Positions 52,552 to 61,718 of a stretch of DNA of 64,000 nucleotides are shown in pieces. The stretch is taken from assembly GCA_947166355.1 (NCBI GenBank), contig CAMVDX010000001.1, positions 124,001-188,000 on the forward strand. The letters are read 5' to 3'. A model generated the notes under the pieces. It saw only the letters and a list, made by a program, of their open reading frames with translations, had not been told where the DNA came from and ran no database searches. Both the position numbers and the translations under genes were made by a program. The stretch comes from an uncultured Treponema sp. GTDB lineage: Bacteria; Spirochaetota; Spirochaetia; Treponematales; Treponemataceae. Every line of letters starts with the position of its first letter. Position 1 is the stretch's first letter.

Positions 52552-53829
52552 TTATGAATAATTTGCGGTGTATTCTGAAATCTTAGAAATTGCCTTACGC
52601 GCTGCGTGGTGGCTTTTTTCAATAATCTGCATGAACTCTTCGTCCGTGAAGGAAATCAGTTCGCAGTCTGCAAGGGCCTGGGCATCTGCCTGATAAGTCT
52701 GATTCAAAATACACTGAACGTCGCCGAGAAAGCAGCCCTGGGAGCGGAGCGTAAAGCCTTTGTCAGAGGCTTCTGTGATTGCGCCGCTTTTTAAGTAATA
52801 AACACGGTCTACTTTTTCATCTGAGGTGTAAAGCGTCTCGCCGATTGAAAGCCGAACAGTATTCTTTTCTGTTTGAATTTCTGACGGATTGATGAACAGG
52901 AAAAAGCGAAGATAGTCTCCAAAACTTTTACTGGTGAAGGATGGCAGAAGATAAATTTCTGAACGCAGCAGAGTTTCAAAGAATTGAGAAACATAAATCA
53001 TTTGTGCACAGAATAAAAAGATAATGAAGAACATGTAAACCTTCATCATCAAAACTATAAGCGAGCTGATTGTTCCATAAACTGCGTTGTAGTTTGTAAC
53101 ATTCATGAACTTATTTAAGAAGAATGAAACTATAAAAAAACTTGCCGTACTTAATGCCGCATAAAAAACACAGCGTCGGAGCAGAGGCTTAGTGCCGGGA
53201 ATTACACGGTAGGCAATTACTGTACTTATAAAAAGAACAAAGTAAAGGCCCAGGGTTCCCAGATTTGATGAGCTTTGTTTTGAAAGAATAGGAAAACGTG
53301 AAATAATTGTCTGAAAAAATGGAAGTGACATAATCTGCGAAAAAACAAAGGCCACAATAATTATGACTGCTATAATCAGCGTAATTGAGAATTCGATTAT
53401 AAAAGTGAGAATCTGATTAAACCAGGATTTGCGCGGAGAAACAGACCGGAACACCTTGTTCATTGCAAGAATAATTGAATTAAAAAGCTTGCGCGCCATC
53501 CACACAATCCAGATTGCAAGCAGAATATTAAAAGAACTGAAAGAGCGGATTTGCATCAACTTGTCTAAGACGGGTGTAATCTTAATTACAGAATCAAACT
53601 GTTCGGTAAAACTAACAATGAAGTTATAAATGTTAGGATAAATGCGCAGAATTCCAACGAGTACCGTAAAGATAATCATTGTCACAGGAATAAAAGAAAA
53701 AATAAAACCAAAGGCACAAGCCGAAGCACTTTCCCACATGGTGTTTTTTGAAAAGTTCGAAAGCGTCAGATAAAGCATCTGCCCGAAGCGAGAAAATACT
53801 TTTTTGAAATACGCCTTAAGCGAGGTCAT
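52552..53829 (-). CDS. YihY/BrkB membrane protein fused to a cyclic-nucleotide-binding domain
   Basis: The 425-residue protein has a YihY/BrkB-type membrane part with about six helices (residues 1-290) and a C-terminal cNMP-binding-like domain (about 315-420: LSIGETLYTSDEKVDRVYYLKSG, then SQGCFLGDVQCI). YihY-family proteins were once annotated as ribonuclease BN, wrongly; their true role is unclear. The fusion suggests a membrane process under nucleotide or ligand control. The canonical phosphate-binding Arg cassette is not obvious, so the ligand is uncertain. Confidence 0.8.
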   Translation of the reverse strand: MTSLKAYFKKVFSRFGQMLYLTLSNFSKNTMWESASACAFGFIFSFIPVTMIIFTVLVGILRIYPNIYNFIVSFTEQFDSVIKITPVLDKLMQIRSFSSFNILLAIWIVWMARKLFNSIILAMNKVFRSVSPRKSWFNQILTFIIEFSITLIIAVIIIVAFVFSQIMSLPFFQTIISRFPILSKQSSSNLGTLGLYFVLFISTVIAYRVIPGTKPLLRRCVFYAALSTASFFIVSFFLNKFMNVTNYNAVYGTISSLIVLMMKVYMFFIIFLFCAQMIYVSQFFETLLRSEIYLLPSFTSKSFGDYLRFFLFINPSEIQTEKNTVRLSIGETLYTSDEKVDRVYYLKSGAITEASDKGFTLRSQGCFLGDVQCILNQTYQADAQALADCELISFTDEEFMQIIEKSHHAARKAISKISEYTANYS

Positions 53830-54000
53830 GTTTATATAATAGACCCTTAAATAGTTTTTGGGAATAGGAAAAAAATGATTGAAAAGAATTCAATTTTATA
53901 AAGTAGATTTTCGATGTTATCTGATATTTGAAATGTTTCAATAAAAACAGAAATGCTGTTTATACAAATCAAAATCATAATAAATATATCAAAGATAATC

Positions 54001-54510
54001 TTATGCTTGTTGTATCGCCTTTCTTACTGTTTCTACCAGAATAAAATAACAAAGTTCTTTGTCATTAAATTTATGAAATCCGTAATGTTCATAAAAACTC
54101 TTTGAACTTTCTTTTGCATCTACAATAATAAAATATAATCCGGTAACATCTGCTACTTGTACTATTCTAATAAAAGCCTGCGCAAGGAGCCATTTACCGA
54201 CTCCTTTGCCTTGCAAATTTTTGCTGACGGCAAGACGGGCTATTCTTAATGCAGGAATTGGGTATTTAGGGAGTTTTCCTCTGTAATCATCTGGAATTTC
54301 ATCGAATGCAACTTGAGCTGTTGCTAAAGTAAAATACCCTGCAATCTGATCTCTTTCATCTATAGCAACAAAGGTTTTTCCAATTCCTAAAGAATCATTT
54401 TTTTGTGAATAGCGGGAAAGAAAATCATTTAATACTTCAATACCGCAGTCGAAATGTTTAAGAGAAGCTTTTGCCAGATCTTTTACAGAAACCAGTTTGA
54501 AAGTCGTCAT
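54001..54510 (-). CDS. GNAT acetyltransferase toxin (TacT-like)
   Basis: The 169-residue GNAT-fold protein has the acetyl-CoA loop NLQGKGVGKWLL and ends with a YEHYGFHKF segment typical of TacT/AtaT toxins, which acetylate aminoacyl-tRNAs. It follows a DUF1778 antitoxin gene with a one-base overlap (TAATG), as in TacAT operons. Its target tRNA is not deducible. Confidence 0.85.
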   Translation of the reverse strand: MTTFKLVSVKDLAKASLKHFDCGIEVLNDFLSRYSQKNDSLGIGKTFVAIDERDQIAGYFTLATAQVAFDEIPDDYRGKLPKYPIPALRIARLAVSKNLQGKGVGKWLLAQAFIRIVQVADVTGLYFIIVDAKESSKSFYEHYGFHKFNDKELCYFILVETVRKAIQQA

Positions 54511-54764
54511 TATCTGAACAACTCCTTCAAAGCTTCATTTGGTTCTGGAGGATTATCCAAAAGATTCATGATGAGATCGCGGTCTTTGTTAGAAAGCAGT
54601 AAGGTTTCATTTTCTGCCAAATCAATCTGGGCCTGTTTTAGAGACGATGTGAGCACATAGGAAGATAGCGAGACATGTTTTATCTCAGCAGCGCGTTCGA
54701 GAATTGTCTTCTGATTAATGTTTGCGCGGAAATCAATCCTTTCATCTTTATATGCTATGGCCAT
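54510..54764 (-). CDS. DUF1778 antitoxin (TacA-like)
   Basis: The 84-residue protein has an N-terminal ribbon-helix-helix ([20 protein letters not shown]) and a C-terminal segment with [20 protein letters not shown], the usual toxin-wrapping part of DUF1778 antitoxins. I use the ATG at 54764, preceded by AGAGGTG, because the longer frame covers the promoter. Confidence 0.85.
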   Translation of the reverse strand: MAIAYKDERIDFRANINQKTILERAAEIKHVSLSSYVLTSSLKQAQIDLAENETLLLSNKDRDLIMNLLDNPPEPNEALKELFR

Positions 54765-54782
54765 AATTACACCTCTATCATA

Positions 54783-54814
54783 ATTATACCACAATGTGTG
54801 TAATTTGTACACAC
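54783..54814 (-). promoter_or_regulatory. Promoter and operator of the TacAT-like operon
   Basis: A TATAAT box (54783-54788, minus strand) is followed upstream by a 7-bp inverted repeat GTGTGTA-N5-TACACAC (54796-54814) covering the -35 region (TGTACA). It is a good site for autorepression by the RHH antitoxin. Confidence 0.65.
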
Positions 54815-54837
54815 AAATAAAAGTAATCATAAAAACA

Positions 54838-54960
54838 ACGAAGCCGGACTTCAAATCGAAATCCGGCTTCGTTTATTATGGATTGCTTCGCACTTCGTGC
54901 TCGCAATGACGATTCCACGACGTCATTGCGAGGAGCGCGGCGACGAAGCAATCTACTTTA
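54838..54960. repeat. Hairpin and REP unit upstream of the TacAT-like operon
   Basis: AACGAAGCCGGA (54838-54849) pairs with 54863-54874, a 12-bp stem. Next come GATTGCTTCGC and GTCATTGCGAGGAGCG, an REP unit. Some of this may serve as transcription terminator for asnS. Confidence 0.6.
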
Positions 54961-54999
54961 TTAGAAGTCTGCCAGTTTTGGAGCGCGTGGGTAAGGAAT
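54961..54999 (-). pseudogene. Relic 3' end of a second asnS allele
   Basis: Read on the minus strand, these bases encode IPYPRAPKLADF and a stop, exactly the last twelve residues of the intact asnS upstream, but 7 of 12 codons differ, all synonymously. A 49-base insert with two perfect hairpins separates the two ends. Confidence 0.8.
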
Positions 55000-55004
55000 T
55001 AGTC

Positions 55005-55044
55005 GCACGCAAGCGTGCTTACCAAGTTTCCTGGCGGAAACTTG
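55005..55044. repeat. Two hairpins between the intact and relic asnS ends
   Basis: GCACGC-AA-GCGTGC (55005-55018) and CAAGTTTCC-TGGC-GGAAACTTG (55023-55044) are perfect stems. A similar pair of hairpins follows guaA. They may be terminators that came with the incoming allele. Confidence 0.65.
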
Positions 55045-55048
55045 CATA

Positions 55049-56509
55049 TTAAAAATCCGCCAGCTTTGGAGCTCTAGGATAAGGAATAACATCCCTTATA
55101 TTGTCCATACCTGTTACGTAGCGCATGAGGCGTTCAAAGCCTAAGCCGAAGCCTGAGTGTGGAACTGTACCAAAGCGGCGAAGGTCGAGATACCATTCGT
55201 AGTTTGACATATCCATGTTGCGCTCTTTGCAGGCAGCAAGAAGCTTGTCGTAGTTTTCTTCGCGTTCAGAACCACCGATAAGCTCGCCGATTCCAGGAAC
55301 AAGAACGTCTACAGCCTTTACAGTCTTGCCGTCGTCATTCTGCTTCATATAGAAAGACTTGATTTCCTTTGGATAGTTGAAAACCATAACAGGGCCGTTG
55401 TAAATCTTTTCTGTAAGATAGCGCTCGTGCTCAGTTGCGATGTCGCAGCCCCAGTAAGGCTTGAACTCAAACTTAGCGCCGTTAGCCGCTGCCTTTTCAA
55501 GATCTTCAATAGCCTGAGTATAGCTGATTCTTGTGAACTTAGCCTTTGCAACTTTTTCGAGACTTTCGATAAGTCCTGGCTGAATTCTCTTGTCAAAGAA
55601 CTCGAGGTCGCTGCGGCACTTTGTCAAAGCCCAGTTCAAAAGATATTTTACAAAGTCTTCCTGAATGTCCATGTCATCGTCGAGATCGAAGAAAGCCATT
55701 TCAGGTTCAATCATCCAGAATTCAGCGAGGTGGCGTGGAGTGTTAGAATTTTCTGCACGGAAAGTAGGGCCGAAGGTGTAAACGCGGCTCAAGGCTGTAG
55801 CAAGAGTTTCTGCTTCAAGCTGACCACTAACGGTGAGGCTGGCCTTCTTTCCAAAGAAGTCCTTTTTATAGTCTACAATCTTATAAGCATCTTCCGGCTT
55901 CATTCCGCCGTTACCGGCCTTTACAGCCATCTCTGCAATTTTTTCCATGCTGAGTGTTGTAACCTGAAACATCTCACCAGCACCTTCACAGTCAGAGCAG
56001 GTGATTTCCGGAGCGTTGATGTACTGGAAGCCTCTTTCCTGGAAGAAAGAATGAACTGCAAAAGCCATCTGGTTTCGTACGCGGTAAACTGCTCCAAAGG
56101 TGTTTGTACGTGCACGAAGGTGTGCAACATCGCGAAGATATTCCATAGACATCTTGTTTTTCTGCAAAGGATATTCATCCGGATTTGCTTCGCCAAGACA
56201 CTTGAGGCTTTCCAGAGTTACTTCAACAGCCTGTCCGCTTGCAGGAGATTCAATCAGAAGACCTTCAGCACGGAGGCTTGCTCCGGTGTTGAGCTTTTTG
56301 AGTTCAGCTTCGATTTCATTTACATTTGCATTATTAGAAGGATTATTGCGGTCAAAGGTGAGCTGGATATTTGCGAAACAGCTTCCATCGTTCACCTGAA
56401 TAAAAACAAGACCTTTTGAGTCGCGTACAGTGCGCACCCAACCACATACTGTAACCTTCTGCCCCTCTGGCTTAGAAGACAGTAAATCTTTAATTAATAC
56501 TGGTACCAT
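55049..56509 (-). CDS. asnS: Asparaginyl-tRNA synthetase
   Basis: The 486-residue class II synthetase has an N-terminal OB-fold anticodon-binding domain (VTVCGWVRTVRDSKGLVFIQV), motif 2 (FGPTFRAENSNTPRHLAEF), and motif 3 (SGFGLGFERLM), with SDCEGAGEMF distinguishing AsnRS from AspRS. It is of normal length and loads Asn onto tRNA-Asn. Downstream is a second, synonymous copy of its last twelve codons, a sign that this allele replaced an older one. Confidence 0.95.
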   Translation of the reverse strand: MVPVLIKDLLSSKPEGQKVTVCGWVRTVRDSKGLVFIQVNDGSCFANIQLTFDRNNPSNNANVNEIEAELKKLNTGASLRAEGLLIESPASGQAVEVTLESLKCLGEANPDEYPLQKNKMSMEYLRDVAHLRARTNTFGAVYRVRNQMAFAVHSFFQERGFQYINAPEITCSDCEGAGEMFQVTTLSMEKIAEMAVKAGNGGMKPEDAYKIVDYKKDFFGKKASLTVSGQLEAETLATALSRVYTFGPTFRAENSNTPRHLAEFWMIEPEMAFFDLDDDMDIQEDFVKYLLNWALTKCRSDLEFFDKRIQPGLIESLEKVAKAKFTRISYTQAIEDLEKAAANGAKFEFKPYWGCDIATEHERYLTEKIYNGPVMVFNYPKEIKSFYMKQNDDGKTVKAVDVLVPGIGELIGGSEREENYDKLLAACKERNMDMSNYEWYLDLRRFGTVPHSGFGLGFERLMRYVTGMDNIRDVIPYPRAPKLADF

Positions 56510-56804
56510 AAAAAATCCTCCAAATCCCCGTCATCCTGTACTGTAGCGCGTAATCACGAAACAAGTTCAGCATGATGAGAATCCAATAACGTAAATGTTC
56601 GTCAATATTACCATTTTTTGTGCTTTGTTACAATTAGAGACAAATTTCCACGTCATTGCGATGAGAAAATGCGACGTGACAATCTCCCGCCTGCGTCATT
56701 GCGAGGAGTCCGCAAGGACGCCGAAGCAATCCATTGTTGTAGATTGCTTCGGCTTTGCCTCGCAATGTAGACTGATTCAATCAGTAAATTCCCCTAGAAA
56801 AAAA
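56510..56804. repeat. Repeats between asnS and the sugar ABC operon
   Basis: A GTCATCCTG...ACAAGTTCAGCATGATG copy lies at 56525-56578, and REP units with GTCATTGCGATGAG, GTCATTGCGAGGAGTCC and GATTGCTTCGGC at 56650-56770. No gene is visible. Confidence 0.65.
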
Positions 56805-56858
56805 TTGACTTATAGAAATTCCGTGGTATAATTAACAGTTAGTAAAACGTTTAACTAA
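56805..56858 (+). promoter_or_regulatory. Promoter and LacI-type operator of the sugar ABC operon
   Basis: TTGACT (56805-56810) and TATAAT (56827-56832) are 16 bases apart. Immediately downstream, TTAGTAAAAC-GTTTAACTAA (56839-56858) is a near-perfect palindrome with a central CG, the hallmark of LacI/GalR-family operators. It covers the transcription start, so repression relieved by a sugar is likely. The regulator is not encoded in the window. Confidence 0.7.
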
Positions 56859-56919
56859 AACGATTTATAAGAAATTGTTGCAATAAATAAGGCAACAAAA
56901 TTAAAAGTTTGAGGTGATT

Positions 56920-57840
56920 ATGAAGTTCATAAAGACCGCAAAGCAGAAGAATTCACTGAAAGATTTTCTTCTGGTGCTTCCGTTTCTGCTTCTCATAGCT
57001 GTTTTTTCATATTATCCGCTTTATGGCTGGGTATATGCATTTTTTGATTATAAACCACCGTTCCCGCTTTCCTGGGATAAGTTTGTAGGCTTTAAGTGGT
57101 TTGTTTCAATGGTAGAAAATCCAACAAAGGTAAAAAAACTGCTTCAGGTTCTTACAAATACTTTTGCCATGAGTGGATTAAGCCTTCTGTTTTCATGGTT
57201 TCCTATGATTTTCGCAGTCTTTCTGAATGAAATCAAATCAGTTCCTTTTAAAAAATTTGTTCAGACTGTAACAACACTTCCAAACTTTATCAGCTGGGTA
57301 TTGGTTTATTCTATTGCTTTCAGTGTATTCAACAGTACAGGTGCTGTAAACAGTGTTCTTATGAACATGGGAATTATTGATGAACCGATTATGTTCCTTC
57401 AATCTTCAAGTCATGTGTGGTTCAAGCAGTGGGTATGGCTTACCTGGAAAAATGCCGGATGGGCTGCCATCATGTATATTGCCGCAATCACCGGAATTGA
57501 TGATTCTCTTATGGAAGCTGCAATGATTGACGGGGCTTCTCGTATGCAGAGAATCTGGCACATTACAATTCCAAGTATTCTTCCAACATATTTTGTTCTT
57601 GTAATGCTTAGTCTTGCAAACTTCCTTTCAAACGGAATGGAACAGTATTTCGTATTTGCAAATTCCTTCAACAAAGCAAAAATCGAAGTTCTCGACCTTT
57701 ACGTTTACAATCTTGCAATGGGTAGTGGAGGTTATTCACTTTCAACGGCTATAAGTATTCTTAAGACTTTTGTAAGTATTATTCTGCTTTGTGTTACAAA
57801 CTGGGTTTCTAAGAAAATCCGAGGCGAAAGTCTTTTATAG
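56920..57840 (+). CDS. Sugar ABC transporter permease (LplB type)
   Basis: The 306-residue inner-membrane protein has about six helices and the CUT1 permease EAA loop (MEAAMIDGASRMQRIWHITIPSI). It belongs to the LplB/YteP group that imports oligosaccharides such as glycan breakdown products. The ATG at 56920 follows GAGGTG. It is first in an operon of two permeases and a binding lipoprotein. Confidence 0.9.
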   Translation: MKFIKTAKQKNSLKDFLLVLPFLLLIAVFSYYPLYGWVYAFFDYKPPFPLSWDKFVGFKWFVSMVENPTKVKKLLQVLTNTFAMSGLSLLFSWFPMIFAVFLNEIKSVPFKKFVQTVTTLPNFISWVLVYSIAFSVFNSTGAVNSVLMNMGIIDEPIMFLQSSSHVWFKQWVWLTWKNAGWAAIMYIAAITGIDDSLMEAAMIDGASRMQRIWHITIPSILPTYFVLVMLSLANFLSNGMEQYFVFANSFNKAKIEVLDLYVYNLAMGSGGYSLSTAISILKTFVSIILLCVTNWVSKKIRGESLL

Positions 57841-57952
57841 TCTGTAGTCTGTCATTGCGATTGAATGCTGACATCCTCGGGCGTGACCCGGGAATCTGCA
57901 AAACAAGCTTATCCGCACGAGCCGGATAATGACAAAATGATGAGGTTAAAAA
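57841..57952. repeat. Repeat between the two permease genes
   Basis: GTCATTGCGATT and TGACATCC...GGATAATGACA segments are present, including a CGGGCGTGACCCGGG hairpin. It would be part of the polycistronic mRNA. Confidence 0.5.
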
Positions 57953-58858
57953 ATGAGTTTAAAAAGACTTACACTTGAAGATCATATTATAAATATTTCC
58001 ACTTATGTGATTTATTCGATTTTCGCATTTGTTTGCGTCTATCCTTTTTATTATATTCTTATTAATTCGGTGAGTGCAAATGACCTCAGCGAGCGAGGAA
58101 AGGTTCTTATTGTTCCTCTTAAATTTCACCTGAATAACTATAAGCAGGTAATGAAGGTTAATGGACTTCTTACAGCATTTAAGATTTCTATTTTGCGTAC
58201 TGTAATCGGAACATTTTTTACGGTTGTTGTTTCCGGCTTTCTTGGTTACATGTTTACAAAAAAGACTTTGTGGAAGAGAAAGTTCTGGTACCGATTCTGT
58301 GTTGCAACAATGTATTTTAATGCAGGTATTATTCCGTGGTTTATCACTATGCGAAATCTGCATCTTACAAATAATTTCTGGGCTTATATTTTCCCGGTTG
58401 CGGTTCAGCCGTTCTACATAGTTCTCTGTAAAACTTTTGTGGAAAGTGTACCGGAGTCTCTTGAAGAAGCCGCCGTTATAGATGGGGCGGGTACCATGCA
58501 GATTTTCTTTAAGGTTATTCTTCCGGTTATCAAACCGATTATCGCTACCGTTGCAATCTTTGCTTCTGTTGCTCAGTGGAACTCATTTCAGGATACATTG
58601 CTTCTTGTAACAGATCCAAAATTATACACACTTCAGTTTACTCTTTATCAGTACATTAATCAGGCGAGCTCGCTCAAGGCTCTCGTAAACAATAGTACCT
58701 CAGCCGCCGCTCTTGCCGCCAGCCTTGCTCATGCTCAGACAGCTACTTCAATCCGCATGACGGTTTCTGTAATTGTAGTTCTTCCTATTATCTGTGTTTA
58801 TCCTGTATTCCAGCGTTACTTTACAAAGGGAATCATGATTGGCGCAGTTAAAGGTTGA
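57953..58858 (+). CDS. Sugar ABC transporter permease (YtcP type)
   Basis: The 301-residue protein has six predicted helices and the EAA loop LEEAAVIDGAGTMQIFFKVILPVIKP. It forms the second half of the heterodimeric CUT1 channel with the LplB-like protein. GATGAGG lies before the ATG. Confidence 0.9.
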   Translation: MSLKRLTLEDHIINISTYVIYSIFAFVCVYPFYYILINSVSANDLSERGKVLIVPLKFHLNNYKQVMKVNGLLTAFKISILRTVIGTFFTVVVSGFLGYMFTKKTLWKRKFWYRFCVATMYFNAGIIPWFITMRNLHLTNNFWAYIFPVAVQPFYIVLCKTFVESVPESLEEAAVIDGAGTMQIFFKVILPVIKPIIATVAIFASVAQWNSFQDTLLLVTDPKLYTLQFTLYQYINQASSLKALVNNSTSAAALAASLAHAQTATSIRMTVSVIVVLPIICVYPVFQRYFTKGIMIGAVKG

Positions 58859-58893
58859 TATAAAAAAGCAAAAAAATTAAGGAGGAAATCAAA

Positions 58894-60597
58894 GTGAAAA
58901 AAGGAATTATTTCTACTATCACTGTGATGGCTGTTTCTGCTGCTTTATTGTGCAGCTGTGGAAACGGTAAAAAGGCTTCAAAGGTTGTTGATGATAATGC
59001 ACCAATGACACTTGAAATTTTCGACGTTGCTGCAAACTATCAGGGTATGCAGACCGGTTGGTTCGCAAAGGTTGTTAAGGACAAATTTAACATCGAACTT
59101 AACATCATTGCTCCTCAGGTAGCAGGTGATTCAATCTATCAGCTCCGTTCAAGCTCTGGAAATCTTGGAGACATTGTTCTTCTTGATGCAACACAGTTCC
59201 AGGATTGTCTTGAAGCAGGTTTGATTAAAGATATCAGCGATAAGATTAAAGATTGTCCAAACCTGATGAAGTTTGATACACAGATTAAGGCTTTAAACAC
59301 AGGTCTTCCAGGAAACTCTGCTGGAAAATATTATGGTATTCCAACAGAAATGATGGATACATCTCCTACATCTTTCACACAGGAAAGAATTTATTCTCTT
59401 CCACAGTTCCGCTGGGATTTGTATAACAAGATTGGCGCTCCAGAAATCAAAGATCTTGATGGTCTTATTGATGCATTTGTAGAGCTCCGAAAAGTTCACC
59501 CAACAAACGAAAATGGTGATCCTGCTTATCCTCTTTCACTCTGGCCAGATTGGGATGGTGGAGACGGTATGATTGGTATTGCCAATGTTGTTCAGCTTAC
59601 AACCTGGTATGGTGATAAGATTAAAGGTTCTGCTGTTCTTAAGCCGGATAACACATTCTATCCACTTACTGCAAAAGACGGTGCTTACTATAAGATTCTT
59701 CACTTCTTGAACAAGGCAAAGAGAGCTGGTGTTGTTGACCCAGATTCAGGTACACAGGACTGGAACTCAGTTTGTGCTAAGATTTCTAACGGACAGGTAG
59801 ACTTCATCTGGTACACATGGGAAATCGGATTCTGGAATACTTCTGCACGTCTTGCAGACGGTACTGCTTTCTGTTTCATCCCTGTACAGGATCAGCTTTA
59901 CTACACAGATTCAGATGCTTACTTCGGAAGCGGACGTATCTTCGGTGTAGGTTCAAAGGTTGACGATGCTAAGTATGCACGCATTATGAAATTCCTTGAC
60001 TGGTACGCTTCTCCAGAGGGAGCTATGTATCAGCATGATGGTATTGAAGGCTTCAACTATAAGAAGGGTGCTGATGGAAGACTTGAACAGATTAACGATA
60101 ATGCACTTATGGATAACCTTCCAGTTCCTGCAGAATTTGGTGGCGGTGGATACAGCGACGGAAACAACGCTATTAACCAGTGGATTGTTAACTCTAACTG
60201 TACAAACCCACTCACTGGAGAAATCTATGCAACTCAGTACTGGTCTACTTACAAAGAGAAGAACATGACTCAGATGAGAAGAGACTGGGAAAAGAAGTAT
60301 GATGCAAAGGATGCTACAGACTGGATGACAAAGAATAATAGACTTACTGTAAGTCCATCAGTTGCTGTTGCACTTCCTTCAGATTCAGCTGATATTTCTG
60401 TAATCCGTAACAGTGTAAACAAGTCAGTTTGCGATGCTTCTTGGCGTATGATTTTTGCAAAGAATGATGCAGAATTCGACAAGATGTGGGATGAAATGAC
60501 TGCAGAGGTTAAGGGCTTTGGCTTCGATGAACTCTACAAGTTCGATACAGAAAAACATCAGATTGAAGTTGATGCTAAGATTAAGGCTAGTAAATAG
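58894..60597 (+). CDS. Sugar-binding lipoprotein of the ABC transporter (LipO type)
   Basis: The 567-residue extracellular solute-binding protein has a lipoprotein signal (AALLCSC) and the large size typical of LipO/YtcQ partners of LplB-YtcP permeases. Aromatic-rich segments such as LSLWPDWDGGDGM and DFIWYTWEIGFWN suit carbohydrate binding. The GTG start follows AAGGAGG. No ATPase gene is present in the operon; such transporters usually share an MsmK/UgpC-type ATPase encoded elsewhere. The exact sugar is not deducible. Confidence 0.88.
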   Translation: MKKGIISTITVMAVSAALLCSCGNGKKASKVVDDNAPMTLEIFDVAANYQGMQTGWFAKVVKDKFNIELNIIAPQVAGDSIYQLRSSSGNLGDIVLLDATQFQDCLEAGLIKDISDKIKDCPNLMKFDTQIKALNTGLPGNSAGKYYGIPTEMMDTSPTSFTQERIYSLPQFRWDLYNKIGAPEIKDLDGLIDAFVELRKVHPTNENGDPAYPLSLWPDWDGGDGMIGIANVVQLTTWYGDKIKGSAVLKPDNTFYPLTAKDGAYYKILHFLNKAKRAGVVDPDSGTQDWNSVCAKISNGQVDFIWYTWEIGFWNTSARLADGTAFCFIPVQDQLYYTDSDAYFGSGRIFGVGSKVDDAKYARIMKFLDWYASPEGAMYQHDGIEGFNYKKGADGRLEQINDNALMDNLPVPAEFGGGGYSDGNNAINQWIVNSNCTNPLTGEIYATQYWSTYKEKNMTQMRRDWEKKYDAKDATDWMTKNNRLTVSPSVAVALPSDSADISVIRNSVNKSVCDASWRMIFAKNDAEFDKMWDEMTAEVKGFGFDELYKFDTEKHQIEVDAKIKASK

Positions 60598-60611
60598 TTA
60601 AAATCTGATTA

Positions 60612-60688
60612 TTTGTCATTGCGATTGCGAAGTGTGTGGCAAGTTACTTAATGGATTACCACGTCGCATACGCTCCTCGCAATGACAA
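60612..60688. repeat. REP unit downstream of the sugar operon
   Basis: GTCATTGCGATTGCGAAG and CTCCTCGCAATGACAATG form the two arms of one REP-like unit. Confidence 0.6.
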
Positions 60689-60696
60689 TGAATTAA

Positions 60697-60739
60697 AAAG
60701 CCCCCGGTGGTTGAACTTTTCGAAACTACCGGGGGCTTT
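60697..60739. terminator. Bidirectional terminator built on a palindromic repeat
   Basis: AAAGCCCCCGGT and ACCGGGGGCTTT form a strong stem with A/T flanks on both sides. The loop region contains GGTTGAAC and TTCGAAAC, remnants of the dispersed repeat. It can end transcripts of the sugar operon and of any transcript arriving from the other side. Confidence 0.75.
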
Positions 60740-60754
60740 GTACTTATAGATGTC

Positions 60755-60783
60755 TGCTGTGGTTTTGACAGGCTCAACCACTG
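60755..60783. repeat. Short palindromic repeat after the sigma factor gene
   Basis: GTGGTTTTGACAGGCTCAACCACTG is a compact copy of the dispersed repeat, ending just before the stop codon of the sigma factor gene. Confidence 0.6.
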
Positions 60784-60789
60784 ATTTTT

Positions 60790-61629
60790 TTATGCAACGT
60801 ATGCTTCAAGGCGGCGTGCGCGTGTAGGATGCTGAAGTCTTACAATCGCGTGCTTTTCAATCTGGCGGATGCGTTCCTTAGTAAGTGAACATTCTTCACC
60901 AACTTCTTTAAGTGACATTGGCTTTGCTCCGTTGAGACCATAGCGCATTCTGATTACGCGGGCTTCGTTAGGGCGGAGTGTATTAATTACGCTATCAATT
61001 TCTTCATGCATAGAGTTTTCGATAGCCTTTTCTTCCGGACGGTCGTAAGCGTTGTCTTCAAAGAAGTCTGCAACCTTTGTGTGTCCGTTTTCAGAATCGT
61101 TAGTTTCTGCATCGAGGCTGATCATTTCGCGGCTGATGTTAATCATATCGCGAACATGTGCAGGTTCCATATTGAGCATAGCTCCAATTTCTTCATATTC
61201 CTGCTGCTCAGTTTTCTTAGTTCCCACAACTTTTCGTGCATGTTCAATCTGAACGAGCTCGTTGGCGCGGTTAAGCGGCAGTCGGATAGCACGGCTCTTT
61301 TCGCAGATAGCCTTAAGAATGCTCTGGCGAATCCACCATACAGCATAAGAAATGAAGTGGTATCCCTTGTTTACGTCAAACTTTTCAACCGCAGTAAGGA
61401 GTCCGAGATTTCCTTCGCTGATGAGGTCTGTAAGGTCGAGACCGTGGTTCTGATATTTCTTTGCAACATTAACCACAAAGCGGAGATTAGCGTTTACAAG
61501 CTTATTTTTTGCAGCTTTGTCACCGGCTTGTGCTTTTTGTGCAAGCTCAATTTCTTCTTCATGAGAAATCATAGGAACTTTGTTGATTTCTTTAAGATAC
61601 ATAGCAAGAATGTTTTCGTCGCGTGTCAT
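60790..61629 (-). CDS. RNA polymerase sigma-70 family factor
   Basis: The 279-residue factor begins directly at region 1.2 (DENILAMYLKEINKVPMISHEEEIELAQ) and continues through region 2 (GNLGLLTAVEKFDVNKGYHFISYAVWWIRQSI), region 3, and region 4 (LRPNEARVIRMRYGLNG and the helix-turn-helix ending TKERIRQIEKHAI). Region 1.1 is missing, so it is shorter than a normal RpoD and resembles a group 2 or compact primary factor. It recognises -35/-10 promoters of the kind seen in the window. Whether it is the housekeeping factor cannot be told from here. Confidence 0.85.
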   Translation of the reverse strand: MTRDENILAMYLKEINKVPMISHEEEIELAQKAQAGDKAAKNKLVNANLRFVVNVAKKYQNHGLDLTDLISEGNLGLLTAVEKFDVNKGYHFISYAVWWIRQSILKAICEKSRAIRLPLNRANELVQIEHARKVVGTKKTEQQEYEEIGAMLNMEPAHVRDMINISREMISLDAETNDSENGHTKVADFFEDNAYDRPEEKAIENSMHEEIDSVINTLRPNEARVIRMRYGLNGAKPMSLKEVGEECSLTKERIRQIEKHAIVRLQHPTRARRLEAYVA

Positions 61630-61718
61630 GGCATAATCTCCTTATACATTAATATAATAGCAAGTATTGTGCCAAGTAAAATCGTCAAGAAGAAAATGTT
61701 GAAAATAATGAGAAAAAT

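Noticed and set aside
55427..56419. A 330-codon plus-strand open frame opposite asnS
   Set aside because: It lies wholly within asnS, which is unambiguous; the antisense frame has no RBS and no recognisable domain.
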